NCBI GenBank assembly: GCA_031769625.1
Contig: JAUIMM010000121.1
Span: 6,472,001-6,536,000 of the forward strand
Direction of reading: 5' to 3'
Origin: Taudactylus pleione
Taxonomy: Eukaryota; Chordata; Amphibia; Anura; Myobatrachidae
Length of the DNA stretch: 64,000 nucleotides
The first letter of the stretch is position 1, and each line of letters starts with the position of its first letter. The position numbers were made by a program, and so were the translations under genes. The notes below the pieces were generated by a model. It was not told the DNA's origin. It did no database searches and was given only the letters and a program-made list of their open reading frames with translations. This document shows, one piece after another, positions 1 to 10,617 of this stretch.

Positions 1-390
1 TAAGTAACATAGAAACATAGAATTTGACGGCAGAAAAGAACCATTTGGCCCATCTAGTCTGACTCCTTTTTTTTTTTTACCTTTTTGGTAACCTCAACCC
101 TATTTGATCATTAGGTCTTTGTAAGGAATTTTCATATGCCTATCCCAAGCATGTTTAAATTGCTCTACTGTCTTAGCCTCTTCCACCTCTGATGGAAGGC
201 TATTCCACTTATCAACTATCCTTTCTGTAAAGTAATTTTTCCTCAAATTTCCTGGAACCTCCCTCCAGTGACAGTGCATGTCCTTGTGTTCTAATACTCC
301 TCTTCCTTTGAAGAATGTTTCCCTCCTTTACCTTGTTAACACCCTTGATATCATTCTTCTCTGCTCAAAACTATACATATTAAGATCTTT

Positions 391-993
391 TAGGGGCCGA
401 TTCATGATATTACTTATCGGGGTCCGAACGGACCCCAATAATTAACATACTAACTCGCCATGGAATCCGGAGCAATTCATCATTGTTCCGGCGCAGTGAC
501 AGCTGATGCAACACCAGCTGTCCCCACAAGCAGCTTCGCTGCTCCTTTTCGGAGCAGTGAATCTTTTCACTGCTCCTTTCAGGGCAGTGACGGGAGTGTG
601 CATGTGCGACCTACATATCATGCATGCGCACAAGAGCCCCGACATCCAGCGGAAGGAGCCGGACAGGGGTAGAGGTACCCGTACCTACTTCCCATAGAGA
701 AGGAGCGGTTTGCGATACACAAGCGGGAGCATTGGCATCTGAAGATGGTGAATGCACCCGCAGTCAAGCTCCGAAAATATTGTATTTTCGGAGCTTGATG
801 AATTCTGTCCCCATACTAGTGTTTGGAGACACCGGGCCATTCAGCAAAAGGAAGGTAAGTAGGAGATATCTGTGATAATTCCTGCTACACCTTCTTGATG
901 AATGGCCCGATAACTTGATTTTTACAATTGCAGGAGAAAATGTTAATTTTCACCTACTTTTGTAAAAATTAAGCGATGATGAATAGGCCCCTC
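391..993. mobile_element. MITE with GGGGCC-ATTCAT terminal inverted repeats
   Basis: This 0.6-kb insert separates two pieces of the LINE 3' region. Its ends are inverted repeats: AGGGGCCGATTCATGAT on the left and the complement of AGGGGCCTATTCATCAT on the right. Possible 3-bp flanks are TTA (left) and TCA (right), which fits a PIF/Harbinger-type TNA target but is not decisive. Inside, near 772-798, is an inverted repeat around AAAATATTGTATTTT flanked by GCTCCG/CGGAGC. No transposase is encoded; superfamily assignment is tentative. Confidence 0.6.
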
Positions 994-1315
994 AGTCTTT
1001 CCGGGTAAGTTTTGTAATGTAGGCCATGCACCATTGTAGTTGTCCTTCTTAGTACATTCTGTAATGTGTTTATATTCTTCTGGAGGTATGGCCTCCAGAA
1101 CTGAACACAGTATTCTAGATGAGGCCGTACCAATGAGCTATACAAGGGGGGATGCGGTTAAATTACCACAGGCTATCAGAGTCCTGATAGCGGAAGGCTG
1201 ATCCGGGACTAAAGATAGGCATTGAAATGCCTATTTTTAGCCCCATGTTGAAATCCCGACGCCCGGCATCCCGAACGAGGTAAGCCAGGAATACTTAGGT
1301 CGTAGTCATGGGGGG

Positions 1316-1560
1316 TTAGGTTTAGACACCCCCGGGGAGACTTAGGGTTATGCATCCTCCCCGGGGAAGGTTAGTGCCTGACCCTAACCTTAGGCTAGGG
1401 GAAGGAGGGGTTGGGGTTAGGCACTCCCGGGGGGAGGTTAGGGTCAGACACCCCCAAGGAGGGTTAGGTTTAGGCACCCCCGGGGGGAACATAGGGTTAG
1501 GCACCACCCTGGGAGTTTCAGGGTTAGGCACCACCAAGGGAGGATCAGAGGGGGAACAGG
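1316..1560 (+). repeat. GGGTTAGGCACCCCCGGGGGGA-type minisatellite
   Basis: Seven to eight degenerate copies of a unit of roughly 27-35 bp run through this stretch. Each consists of a GTTAGG(G) core followed by CACCCCC and GGGGGGA. The array is open in more than one frame because the unit is nearly stop-free, which creates long but meaningless ORFs on both strands. It lies within the TIR element. Confidence 0.75.
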
Positions 1561-1642
1561 GGTGATTTAGCCTACTTACCAGCCACTGTCGGGATGCCCT
1601 CCCTTCTTGCTTCCCTTGTCGGTATGAGAACCGGCGGCTATT

Positions 1643-2004
1643 CATGGGCAGCACAGACAGTGTAATGGTTAGCGTTACTGCCTCACAGCACTGAGGTCGT
1701 GGGTTCAATTCCCACCTCGGCTCTTAACTGTGTGGAGTTTGTATATTCTCCCTGTGCTTGCGTGGGTTTCCTCCGGGTGCTCCGGTTTCCTCCCACACTC
1801 CAAAAATATACTGGTAGGTTAATTTGGCTCCAAACATAAAAAATTAACACTAGTGTGTATGTGCGTGTGCATGTGGTAGGGAATATAGATTGTAAGCTCC
1901 ACTGGGGCAGGGACTGATGTGAATGGCCAACTATTCTCTGTAAAGCGCTGCGGAATATGTGTGCGCTATATAAATAACTGGTAATAAATAATAATAAATA
2001 AATA
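1643..2004 (+). mobile_element. V-type SINE (tRNA-derived head, V-domain body, AAT-rich tail)
   Basis: The head carries RNA polymerase III promoter elements: an A-box-like TAATGGTTAGCGTTACTG and a B box GGTTCAATTCC about 35 bp further on. The body contains GTGGAGTTTGTATATTCTCC and TGCGTGGGTTTCCTCCGGGT, the conserved central domain of vertebrate V-SINEs. The tail (AGCGCTGCGGAATATG, CTATATAAATAA) ends in an ATAATAA microsatellite. TATTCA flanks both sides as a possible short target duplication. It encodes no protein and would be mobilised by a partner LINE. Confidence 0.85.
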
Positions 2005-2040
2005 ATAAATATTCAGCCGTCGGTATTTCATACCGATTCC

Positions 2041-2594
2041 ATACAGTGGCATTATTACTTCTTTCTTCCTGCTATTGATTCTTCTCCCTATGCAACCATC
2101 TGACTTGCCTTTCTCATTACTTTGTTCCATTGCTTACCTGCCTTTAAGTCACCTGAAATCGTGACTCCTAGATCCCTTTCCTCCTCAGTAGCGGCCATTA
2201 TAGTGCCTTTAATACCATATGTAGCCTTTGGGTTTTTGAAACCCAAGGGCATCATTATGCATTTTTTGGAGCCAAACTGTAGTTTCCACATTCCTGACCA
2301 TTTCTCTAGTCTACCTAGATCTTCAATCATTTGTTTCACCCCATACCGATATGTCCACCCTATTGTATACCTTTGTGTCATCTGCAAATAGGCATACTTT
2401 CCATTTGATATCATATGTAATGTCCCTAACAAAGATATTAAAAGTCGCTGGACCAAGTACAGATCCCTGGGGTACACCAGTTGTAACCTATGGCCCCGGG
2501 AAACTGCACTTCATTACAGCTCTCAATTTCCTATCCTGCAACCAGGCTCTTGTCCATTCCACGCTTTCGAGTTTATTCAGCAGTCTGCCAGGGC
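2041..2594 (-). pseudogene. CR1-like reverse transcriptase, catalytic-core fragment
   Basis: The minus strand encodes GVPQGSVLGP near 2485-2455 and FADDTK near 2395-2380, the RT palm motifs including the catalytic DD. It continues in a second frame with WKLQFGSKKC and EERDLGVTISGDLK (2477-2088). The switch between these frames near 2400 is a frameshift. The block ends at 2041, exactly where a TIR element with an ATAC duplication inserted. The remaining C-terminal RT codons resume beyond that insert at 1143-993. Confidence 0.8.
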
Positions 2595-3535
2595 CGGCGC
2601 TTCCACTAGGCAATCTTAGGCAGCTTCCTAGGGGGCCGGGCAATAGAGGGCGCCCGGCACTCCGATCACCCTCCCCATTTGCCGGTTGCCCGCTGAGTTT
2701 GTGTTACCAGCGGGCACCCGGCTCCTCTATGCCCCCCACCCCCGGTGGCACCCGGCTCCTTACTACCCCCTCCCCACAGTGCCAGCCGGAGGACGGAGCT
2801 CACTCCTGAGCTCCGTCTTCCAGGTCCTGCAATGCACTATGGGAGTGATGTCATGACGTCACTCCCATAGTTCAGAGGAGCGGGCGCCGGGGACGGACGT
2901 CAGCGGACACTGCAGCGGGGTTTAAGGTAAGTGTTGTTCTTTTTTTAATGTGTGTGTATGCATGTGTCTGTGTGTGAGGGGGGCTTATTACAAGGGCCGC
3001 ATTACAGGGGGCATTACAGGGGCCGCACTACAGGGGGCATTACAGAGGCCGCACTACAGGGGCCTTACTATTGGGGGCACTACAGGGGCCGCATTACTGG
3101 GGGCACTACAGGGCCTGCACTACACACTACAGGGCCTTACTATTGGGGGCACTACAGCGGCCTTACTACAGGGGGCATCATATGGGGGCACTACAGGGGC
3201 CTTACTATTGGGGGCACTACAGGGGCCTTACTACTGGGGCACTACGGGGCCTTTACTACTGGGGGCACTACTACATGGGGCATTACTATATTATATATAT
3301 ATGTGTGTGTGTGTGTGTGTCTATACATACTTCTGCCTGCATCCCCCTCTTCGTACTCATTTAGCCCTTCAGGTGAAAATGACTTTGCACAGGTGGAGTG
3401 GCATATGAGTTATGTGTTTTATATATATTTTATATACAGTATATTATATATAAATATTTTTTTTAACACAAAACTCATACGCCACTCCACCTGTGCAAAG
3501 GATATATATGCTACATTGACGGCCCCTCCTTCATC
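2595..3535. repeat. Insert in the LINE with a GGGGGCACTACAGGGGCC minisatellite
   Basis: The LINE sequence stops near 2594 and resumes near 3535. The intervening sequence starts with GC-rich AGGGCCGGCGCTTCC DNA. It then carries a minisatellite (about 2985-3290) of 18-bp GGGGCACTACAGGGGCC-like units, a short (TG)n tract (3300-3320) and an inverted repeat (about 3378-3502). The array leaves frames open on the plus strand, but their low-complexity repeats of Gly, Thr, Tyr, His and Leu are a by-product of the repeat. Part of the LINE was probably deleted here as well. Confidence 0.55.
3378..3502. repeat. Inverted repeat with AT-rich loop
   Basis: TTTGCACAGGTGGAGTGGCA followed by TATGAGTTATGTGTT is mirrored 40-50 bp later by AACACAAAACTCATACGCCA and CTCCACCTGTGCAAAGG. 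The arms are about 37 bp with few mismatches. The loop is almost pure A/T and contains ATATA runs. It could be a small palindromic MITE or the terminal fold of the surrounding insert. Confidence 0.65.
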
Positions 3536-3659
3536 TATTATTTTACCCCCCAGTAAATCCATGCTGTTTGGGATTCTGTAAATTGCTGGATATTAGATAG
3601 TTCACAATTCTTACTTTTAATTGTGTTTTCATCAATTTCCCTACTACTGAAAATCCTGC

Positions 3660-3934
3660 ACCCACCTCCTCTTCACTCTTTGTCACCCCCGGAGGCCACC
3701 CACTTACAGAGCACAAGTGAGCAGTCCAGGGGGGGCGATGACGTGAATTGCATCATTGTAGCCCCACCCCCAACTATACAATGCCTGTTTGATCTGCACT
3801 GTATAGCGGGAGTGGGGTCACGACAATGTGATCTTGCCACCCCCACCCCCGCAATGGACACTTTCCCGGCCGCCATGCCCCCTCTGTGCCATCCTGGCTG
3901 CCCCCTCACAGAGGAGGGGGAGCAAAGTCAGTAA
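3660..3934. other. GC-rich insert between LINE blocks
   Basis: About 275 bp of GC-rich sequence (CACCCCC and GGGGGCG tracts) sits between the RT SLTSYL block and the GKLMK block of the LINE. It has no coding evidence, and the ORFs crossing it on both strands are compositional. The ends show only a weak inverted similarity (CTCCTCTTCACTCTTTG left; complement of CTTTGCTCCCCCTCCTC right), so its class is unresolved. Confidence 0.4.
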
Positions 3935-4304
3935 ATATGATGTAAGGCTCACTGGTCGGTAGTTGTTGCCTCTTCCTTGCTTCCACTTTTGTGCAGTGGG
4001 ACTACCTGTGCTCTTTTCCAGTCCCCTGAAATTACTCCTGGTTGAATATTTCTGTGAATGGTGTTACCAGTACCACTTTGAGCTACTTTAGTATCCTTGG
4101 CTGTATCCCATCTGGCCCCATTGATTTATCTACTTTTAGTTTTGAGAGTTCAGTTAGTACTTTCCCCTCTGTAAATGTACTTGTATCTACCTCATTTTCA
4201 TGAATGTCCTTGCAACTTAACTGTGACCCCTTCCCCTCTCTTTCTGTAGTGAATACTGAGCAAAAATAATTATTTAGATGAAGTGGAGATATTACCCATA
4301 GCAA
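3935..4304 (-). pseudogene. CR1-like reverse transcriptase, N-terminal fragment
   Basis: The frame 4304-4083 contains LNNYFCSVF followed by VDKSMGPDGIQPRILK, the conserved block at the start of CR1/L2 reverse transcriptases. After a frameshift the minus strand continues with a NNYRPVSLTS block near 3970-3940, RT motif 1/2. The sequence then breaks into an unrelated GC-rich insert. There is no start codon context or complete ORF, so it is a dead fragment of the LINE. Confidence 0.75.
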
Positions 4305-4329
4305 CCTATCAGGTGCTAGCTATTATTTT

Positions 4330-5050
4330 CTACCAGGTACTCATACCACCCAACATTTAAATCCAGCCAGGAGGGACAGTTGCGCGTGCCTGAGGCACAC
4401 GCCCGAAAATAGAGGGCTCCCATTTTCGTCATGCTGGGGGCTTGCCCAGCGCTCTGGGAGCTGCTGGACAGCCCCCAGCCTCTTCAAGAACCGGCACTGT
4501 GGGTATGGATGAAGCGCGTAGGTGCACGTCATCTATTCACCGGTGCCCAGCTATGCAGAGCAGCGGTGTTAGCAGGGGCGCCGAGAGGGGGGGAGCGGGT
4601 ACAAATTACCCAGGCCCGGGCTTCCTGAGGGGCCTGGCGGGGGCCTGGGTCCGGCGCCGCTCCCCCCCTCACAGCAGCCCAGCACACAGCGTGGAGACTG
4701 CTCGTGGCTGCTGAGCATGCCTGTGCGGGGGAGAGATCACACTGATCGCGCCCCCCCTGGCTTTGCGCCGGGCTGAGGGGGCTCAGAGCGCCCCCCCTCC
4801 CCAGCGCGCAGCGCCGCTTTGTGGTGCTGCAAATATTTTTTTTTCCTTGGCTAGGGGGCGTGGCCACGCTTTCCTGATTAGGCCACGCCCCCTATTACCG
4901 GGGCCTGCCATGGCTCTTGGCGGGCCTGGGTGTTAGCAGGTCCTCCCCAACTTCCCCCGTCTGCGGGACACTGTGGCCCGCAGGTGGGACTGCGGGACAG
5001 TGCCTCTAAAACGGGACTGTCCCGCTGAAATTGGGACAGTCCCAATGACG
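4330..5050. repeat. Older GGGACAGTCCC-type repeat split by a hAT MITE
   Basis: The outer sequence (about 4330-4572 and 4937-5050) begins with CATACCACCCAACATTTAAA and AGGAGGGACAG. It ends with GGACTGTCCC and GGGACAGTCCC blocks, which pair locally. Related CATACTTGCCTAC-type fragments occur near 27680, 45253 and 55370, so this is a dispersed non-coding repeat. It was split by the hAT MITE at 4573-4928. Confidence 0.5.
4573..4928. mobile_element. hAT MITE, CAG...CTG ends, perfect 8-bp target duplication
   Basis: The 356-bp element starts CAGGGGCGCCGAGAG and ends CTCTTGGCGGGCCTG, an imperfect inverted pair with the CAG/CTG termini common in hAT elements. GGTGTTAG lies immediately on both sides (4565-4572 and 4929-4936), an exact 8-bp duplication, which is diagnostic for hAT. 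The interior is GC-rich and non-coding. A partial relative (GCAGGGGCGCCATGAGGGGG) lies near 46829. Confidence 0.85.
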
Positions 5051-5529
5051 CCTTAATGATCGTAATTTCATTGCTTTTTGGAGTTTGAGTGGCAGAAATT
5101 CAATAGATTTTGTGAATTTTCAGATCATGTCTAAGCAGCCTTAATGGGACATGTGAAACCATAAGGTTTTTTGTCTATGGAATTTCATAGCATTTTAAAA
5201 ATGTATTCACTCTCAGGGTTTGGATGAGCAAACCGGGCCACCTGCAGGGGAGAAGGCCAACGAAATGGTACGCTAGCGCAGGTGGAAGCACACAGGAGGT
5301 GGTTTGGGAGGTGCAGAGTGTGAGACGGCTTTAGGCGTGCGGGGTAGCGGCAGCAGCGGTGGTGCAGAGCAGTGGCAGCAGTGCAGTGCAAAGGGGGCAT
5401 CAGCGGGCGACAGCGGGCTCACTGGTACCTGAGAAAATAAGGGCACTAAGTCACAGATGCACGAATGCAGCAGTGAGATCGATCTACGCATCTGTGTTAA
5501 AAATTGAATGTTTAAAATAAATGTGCACC
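5051..5529. other. No gene recognised
   Basis: Mixed-composition DNA. A CAG/GTG-rich patch at 5330-5400 leaves minus-strand frames open without any recognisable domain. No TIR, LTR or RNA gene is visible. Confidence 0.5.
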
Positions 5530-7470
5530 TGGCTAGTCAGAACCAACCCTGGCTGCCAAAATATGGGGGACAAATGACATAGGGCTTCCCTGTATTCAGC
5601 GCAACCAACACTGGGCCCTGAGCCAGCCCTGGTTCTGGAAATACAGGGGGAAAAAGTGCATAGGGTCCCCCTGTATTTACCATAACCAGCACCGGACTCT
5701 TTCTAGCGGGGGGTGATGCCACAGACAGGGGAGCCCTTTCACCAGGCCCCCCAGCTAAAGCATAACCCCTGACCGCTAGTCAGCTCAGGCTGGGGATCCT
5801 AGGGGGAGCTGGGGGTCCCCCCCAAGAGAGGGATCCCACTCTCCAGGGCACCCCAGGTCCAGGCTGATATCCCAGGGCTATCCCCAGCACCACTGGGTGG
5901 TGGGTGCTCAGTTGATTGTGTTGTGCATATGAAAATATAAATATTGTCTTTTGCAGTAGTACTACAGGTCCCAGCAGGCATCCCCGCATACTGGCACTTG
6001 GAAAACCACAAGTACCAGCAGGCGGGGCATTAAGGGTCCGCTGGTACCTATAGTACCCCTGCAAAATAAATATTAAAATTGAACAAAAAAAGACAATTTT
6101 TTAAAGTATTTTATTTTGCCGCACCTTCACCTGGGGGGCAGCAGCCTTTAAGCTCTTTTACATGGCTGCTGTTCCCCTGGGACTTCTATGGCATTTTCAC
6201 CTGGAGGGCAGTGGCTTTAAGCTCTTTTGCATGGCCGCCGCCCATCCAGGACTTCCTGGCGTCTTCTTGCTTCAGCTGGTCTTCTCTCCAGCTCCCCGGC
6301 CAACGGACTGAGTGGACGGCGCCTTGTGCTGGCTGTATATAAGCCAGCCGAGGGGGCGGGGCAATGATGTTGCAAACCGTGATTGGCTCGCGACGGCCAT
6401 CTTTGAATTTCAAAAATGAAATGAAAAGGGCACACTCGGTTCTCACCATTGAAGCTCATTGGCTGAGAGGCAGAAGGCTCACCTCTCTCAGCCAATGAAA
6501 GCTCCGCACCAGGATTTCTTAACTGGAGCCGTCATTCGGATAGTAGTGTTCTCTAAGAACACTACTAATGTACGTGTATCCGCGTATTTCCGTTTTTGTT
6601 TTTGCCAAGACCCTGGATTGTCCGAAGAGGATAGATCCACGCATAGGATGAAGTGAGTATGGATTTTTTATTACAGGTAATCCATAGGATTATCTACTGG
6701 AGAAGAGGACAGATTGGATACATAGGTGAGTATGTGAGATAGTGTGTGCATGTGTGTGTGCATGTATGTTTTAATAAAATTTTACTTTTCTACGGTGTGT
6801 GTTCTGTGGTTTTTTAATATTGCTTTTGCTGTGGAACTACAGGTACCAGCAGGCCCATAATGTCCCGCATGCTGATACTTGTTATTCTCCAAGTACCAAC
6901 ATGCGGGGGAGGCTTGCTGGGAACTGTAGTTTCACAGCAAAAGCCAATATTTTAACTATTTACTTGCACCACACTTTACACAATCAATCCAGCACTCACC
7001 GCTCCAGGGGTGCCAGGGACAGCCTTGGGCTGTCAGCCTGGGCCTGGTGTGCCCTGGAGAGGGGACTCTTTATTGGGGGGTCCCCAGATCCTCAGGGATC
7101 CCAGGCCTGGGCTGACTAGCAGTCAGGGATGATGCTTCAGCTGGGGGGCCCAGTGAAAGGGCTCCCCTGGCTGTGGGATCACCCCCTTGCTATAAATACT
7201 CCAGTGCTGGTTCTGGTAAATACAGGGGACCCTACGCATTTTTTCCCCCTGTATTTCCAGAACCAGGGCCTGCTGAGAGCCCAATGCTGGTAGTGCTGAA
7301 TATGGGGGACCCCTACTTCATTTGTCCCCCGTATTTCGGCAACCAGGACTGGTTCTGAAAAGCCTGGTGCTGGTTGTGCTTAATATGGGGGACCCCTACG
7401 TCATTTGTTCCCTGTATTTAGCACAACCAGTACTGGGGCTCCAAAGCCCAGTGCTGGTTGTTTTTTGGGG
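5530..7470. mobile_element. Large fold-back element with long imperfect inverted arms
   Basis: The block 5530-6060 is mirrored at about 6810-7360. CCTGGTTCTGGAAATACAGG (about 5629) and its surroundings reappear as the complement near 7240-7270. The ATATGGGGGACAAATGA block near 5562 reappears as its complement near 7310-7340. TACTACAGGTCCCAGCAGG near 5959 has its partner near 6910-6930. The central 0.7 kb holds duplicated CTTCACCTGG-GGGCAG modules. An extra module at 7360-7470 extends the right arm. Nothing coding is present; the superfamily is unknown. Confidence 0.6.
6459..6499. repeat. Short inverted repeat inside the fold-back centre
   Basis: CATTGGCTGAGAGG is followed after an 11-12 bp loop by CCTCTCTCAGCCAATG. 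Both arms carry an ATTGG/CCAAT box. A second small palindrome, GTAGTGTTCTCTAAGAACACTAC, lies at about 6541-6565. Confidence 0.7.
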
Positions 7471-8590
7471 GGCGGGGCAACACCATTTTTTTTTTAAAAA
7501 CAGAAGCAGGTATCATGGATCTGCCAGATCCAAGCCTGCATCGGTGTGCTGGTACCTCCCCTGGGTCCTGACGCCTGCCCTACTGCTGCCCGCACAGCCG
7601 CCCGCACCTCCACCGCTAAGGCCAGCTACGGTCCCAGGGGTCCTGCCCACAGCTAACGCCCGCTACCCCCCCTGGGTCCTGCTGCAGCTAACGCTAGCTT
7701 CCTACCCCCGTGCCCACCACCGCTAAAGCCCACAAATGACGGCCGTCTTTGTACACCCAAGTGAAGCCACAGTGAATACACCTGCCTGAGGTTCCTACTG
7801 AGGCTGCGCAACAAGTTGAAATTTTCTATCCATTCAATGGTGCATTCTTGAGGTAATAGTTAAAAACTGTAACTTTGTAATTTACCTTAACCCCAAAAGC
7901 ATGTACCCTGGCACAATAGCTACCTAATAAACAAACCCCAAGTCTAAATTTGCCCCCTACCCTGAGTTATGCCTTCCCAAATAACACCCATAGAGAACAG
8001 CAGAAAAGTGGTCCTAATTGAGAATGTCAGAAAAAAGTGACAGTTGGAACGTTAGATTACTCCCTAATCCTCATTTTTTTATGTTTATGCCCTGAAATTT
8101 GGCATGTAGCACCGAGCCACAGTTCTACCCGTCCGTGCCAAATTTCAGCATGTACCTCCAATAGCTTTTGAGGTGTAGCCCCTTAAACACCCTGCCCCCC
8201 ATCCAGAATTCTCTATGGGAGAATTGCAGTTTTTTAGATGCAGCCTTAATATAAGGGCATGCCTGTGCCCTTATCATATATATACGTGTTTGCATATATG
8301 TATATATATACAGATATTATCTATATACTGTACAAGAAAAAGTTCTCTCCTGCAAATTCATAGGACTCCCTTTGCTGCCGGAGGTATCTTCGGGTGCTCT
8401 GGTTCCTCCCACATTCCAGAAATATGCATTTATTAAAGTTTCGGTGGAAAGGAACAACCATAATCTCACTAGGTATAGTAGGTGAAGACAATATGGGAGG
8501 TAAAAGAGGAGAGACACCAACTTTGAGGAGGGGCCTATTATTAATTAAAACTGCTGTGATTTCGCTCTAGTGGCACCTGGTACTTATAAG
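7471..8590. other. Non-coding, with a V-SINE scrap and an AT microsatellite
   Basis: No gene is seen. The stretch 7840-8230 is unique-looking with no long ORF. 8274-8330 is a (TA)n-rich microsatellite. At 8377-8425 TCTTCGGGTGCTCTGGTTCCT and CCCACATTCC match the V-domain of the SINE at 1643-2004, so a small SINE remnant is present. Confidence 0.5.
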
Positions 8591-8812
8591 TAGGGATGAG
8601 CGGGTTCGGATTTCTGAAATCCGAACCCCCCGATCTGAGTCGGGAACCGAGTCCGGCTCGGGTTTTCCCGCCTGATTCGGAACTGAAATCGAGGCAAAAC
8701 GTCATCATCCCGCCTTCCGTGTCTCGCGGGTTTTGGATTCTTTAAAAGGTCCCCGCGTCGGCGCCATTTTTCACTCAGGCTGTGGTCAGTGAAAAGGGAG
8801 GGCGGGAGCTGT

Positions 8813-9330
8813 TAAAGGGTGGTGTAACCCCCAAAGTGCACTCCAAACAAAATAAAAAAATATTTTTTTCTCTGTTTGTGAATTGTGTGCGCTGTAGCCG
8901 CACGTACATCAACAAAGTAGCGCCAAGTGTGCACCTGTGTCATAAATCAAGGGCCGGCTGGCTTGACCGTTAAAGGGTGATGTAACCCCCAAAGTGCACT
9001 CCAACAAAAATAAAAAATATTATTTTCTGTGTTTGTGAATTGTGTGCACTGTGGTTGCACGTGCATCAACAAAGGAGCAGTGCCAAGCGTGCGCCTGTGT
9101 ACCATAAGTAAAGGGCCGGCTGGCTCATCTCTTAAAGGGTGGTGTAACCCCCAAAGTGCACTCCAAACAAAATAAAAAATCATTTTCTGTGTTTGTGAAT
9201 TGTGTGCACTGTGTTTGCACGTGCATCAACAAAGGAGCAGCGCCAAGCGTGCGCCTGTGTCATAAGTCTGTTAAAGGGTGGTGAAACCCCCAAAGTGCGC
9301 TCCCAAAAAAATAAAAAATTCTTCTTTTCT
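8813..9330 (+). repeat. hAT 5' tandem repeats, copy 1
   Basis: Four starts of GTTAAAGGGTGGTGTAACCCCC (8813, 8961, 9131, 9270; slight variants) define units of 139-170 bp. Each unit carries TGTGTTTGTGAATTGTGTGC and CACGTGCATCAACAAAG blocks. The same array stands upstream of the ORF in every large hAT copy in the window. Confidence 0.85.
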
Positions 9331-9376
9331 GTGTTTGTGTGCGCCTTAGCCGCACGTATATATCAATATAACATAA

Positions 9377-10270
9377 ATGGAGGACAAAACTTTGTCCGAT
9401 AAAAATAAAATAGGGAAAGATCAAGAACCACTTCCTCCTAGTGCTGAAGCTGCTGCCACTAGTCATGACATAGATGACAAAATGCCATCAACGTTGTCTG
9501 CCAAGGTCGATGCCCAATGTCATAGTAGAGGGCGTATAAAATCCCAAATGACAAAGTTCAGGAAAATGACCTTAAAAAAACCATTTAAATCATCTGAGGA
9601 GAAACGTAAACTTGCCAATATGCCAATTACGACACGGAGTGGCAAGGAACGGCTAAGGTCTTTCCCTATGTTCATGACTAGTGGTTCAGCTTCACATGAC
9701 GATGGAAGCCCTCCTCCCGCTACAAAAATCAAATGAGTTAAGCTGGCAAAAGTACAGGGAAGAACTGTGCGTTCTAAGAAGATATCACAAATCCTCAAGG
9801 AGAGTCCAAGTGTGGTGGCGGTTGCGATGCCTGACCTTCCCAGCACTGGACGGGAAGAGGTGGCTCTTTCCACAATTTGCACACCCTCTGCAAGTGCTGA
9901 AAGGAGCACCCACAGTCCACTTGCTGATATGCAAATTGAAGATGTCACTGTTGCAGTACAACAGGATGAGGATACTGGTGTAGCTGGCGCTGAGGAGGAA
10001 CTTGGCGAGGAGGATTTTGATGGTGATGTGGTTTGTTTAAATCAGGCTCCGGGGGAGACAGTTGTTGTCCGTGGGATGAAAAAGCCCATCACGGTCATGC
10101 CTGGGCAGAAGACCAAACATTCCACCTCTTTAGTCTGGTAATAACAAACAACTGTCTTGCCATATGTACCATATGTAAAGGTGAAATAAGTAGGGGTAGG
10201 GACGTTAACCACCTAGGAACATCCTAACTTATACGTCACCTGCAGCGCGTTCATAAAAAGTTACTGTCAA
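9377..10270 (+). pseudogene. hAT transposase N-terminus with BED-type zinc finger, broken
   Basis: Reading starts at 9377 with MEDKTLSDKNKIGKD, the same start as copies 2-4. A TGA at 9734-9736 interrupts the frame, which continues unchanged from 9767. A deletion near 10139 removes part of the segment just before the finger and puts the BED finger (CTICKGEISRG...H) into another frame (10142-10227). The catalytic and dimerisation domains are lost where retrovirus 1 begins. Confidence 0.8.
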
Positions 10271-10617
10271 GTTCAGAAACTTTGGCTAAGACCGTTTATT
10301 GTGTATGCGACTGGTCGCATAATAGCGTATACGTACTTCCGGTTGTGCTGCCACGTGTTTGAACAAAGCCATTGAGGTTTACATTTTTTTCTATTACCAA
10401 TATCTGGTTTAACGTGTATTTTTCTGCGCAGGAAAAAAGTGTGTAACAGTGAATATTTGTTGAACAAAGTTAAGGGTATCGTAGGATCCTTAAAGGCTAG
10501 GTGCAAGGGTTAGTCTAGCCGCTCGGTAAGCAGCTTTACCGTTCTATACACAGTAGCAGGTGTACATGTTGTCTTTGGTGTAGAGAGGTGCGTGAAAGTA
10601 GCCGACATATAAACTCT

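Larger units (their letters stand above)
1144..2040. mobile_element. Non-autonomous TIR element with ATAC target duplication, host of a SINE
   Basis: The LINE reading frame is interrupted between 1143 and 2041, and ATAC occurs on both sides (1140-1143 and 2041-2044). The ends are imperfect inverted repeats (GGGGATGCGGTTAAATTACC left; complement of GGAATCGGTATGAAATACC right). The interior holds a tandem GGGTTAGGCACCCCC minisatellite and a later V-SINE insertion. With the SINE removed the element is about 0.5 kb. It encodes nothing. The family is not recognised. Confidence 0.6.
1..4310 (-). mobile_element. CR1-like LINE, decayed and interrupted by nested insertions
   Basis: A non-LTR retrotransposon reads on the minus strand from about 4310 down to 1. 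Recognisable blocks are the RT N-terminal part (3935-4304), a GKLMK...QHGF block (about 3535-3660), the RT core (2041-2594), the RT C-terminal LVRPHLEYC block (993-1143) and the 3' part (1-390). The blocks are in the correct order and collinear with a CR1-clade reverse transcriptase, so the gaps between them are later insertions or deletions. Several frameshifts are present. The DFSKAFD part of the RT is missing, lost somewhere in the 2595-3530 gap. The 5' end and endonuclease are absent, the usual 5' truncation. CR1 is the best match to motif spelling; an L2-clade element is the alternative. Confidence 0.75.
8591..10295 (+). mobile_element. hAT copy 1, 3' half replaced by retrovirus 1
   Basis: The element starts with TAGGGATGAGCGGGTTCGG, the same 5' terminus as the complete copies, followed by a GTTCGGATTTC/GAAATCCGAAC palindrome. 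It has about three and a half tandem repeat units (8813-9300) and then the transposase N-terminal region. It stops at about 10295, inside sequence that continues for a further 100 bp in copies 2 and 4. Retroviral sequence follows at once. The distal hAT half is not found downstream of the provirus, so the junction includes a deletion or rearrangement. Confidence 0.85.

Noticed and set aside
1643..1720. tRNA gene
   Set aside because: A and B box-like motifs are present, but no cloverleaf is evident and the sequence continues into a V-SINE body and tail.
2952..3581. 209-codon plus-strand ORF rich in Gly, Thr, Tyr and His
   Set aside because: It is the translation of an 18-bp minisatellite that is open in all three frames; no domain and no codon signature.
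8813..9330. CRISPR-like array of regular repeats
   Set aside because: Units of about 155 bp are repeated throughout with no unique spacers, in a vertebrate hAT element.
10296..10340. 5' LTR of retrovirus 1
   Set aside because: Only loose similarity to the 3' LTR end over about 35 bp; not enough to annotate an LTR or a primer-binding site.
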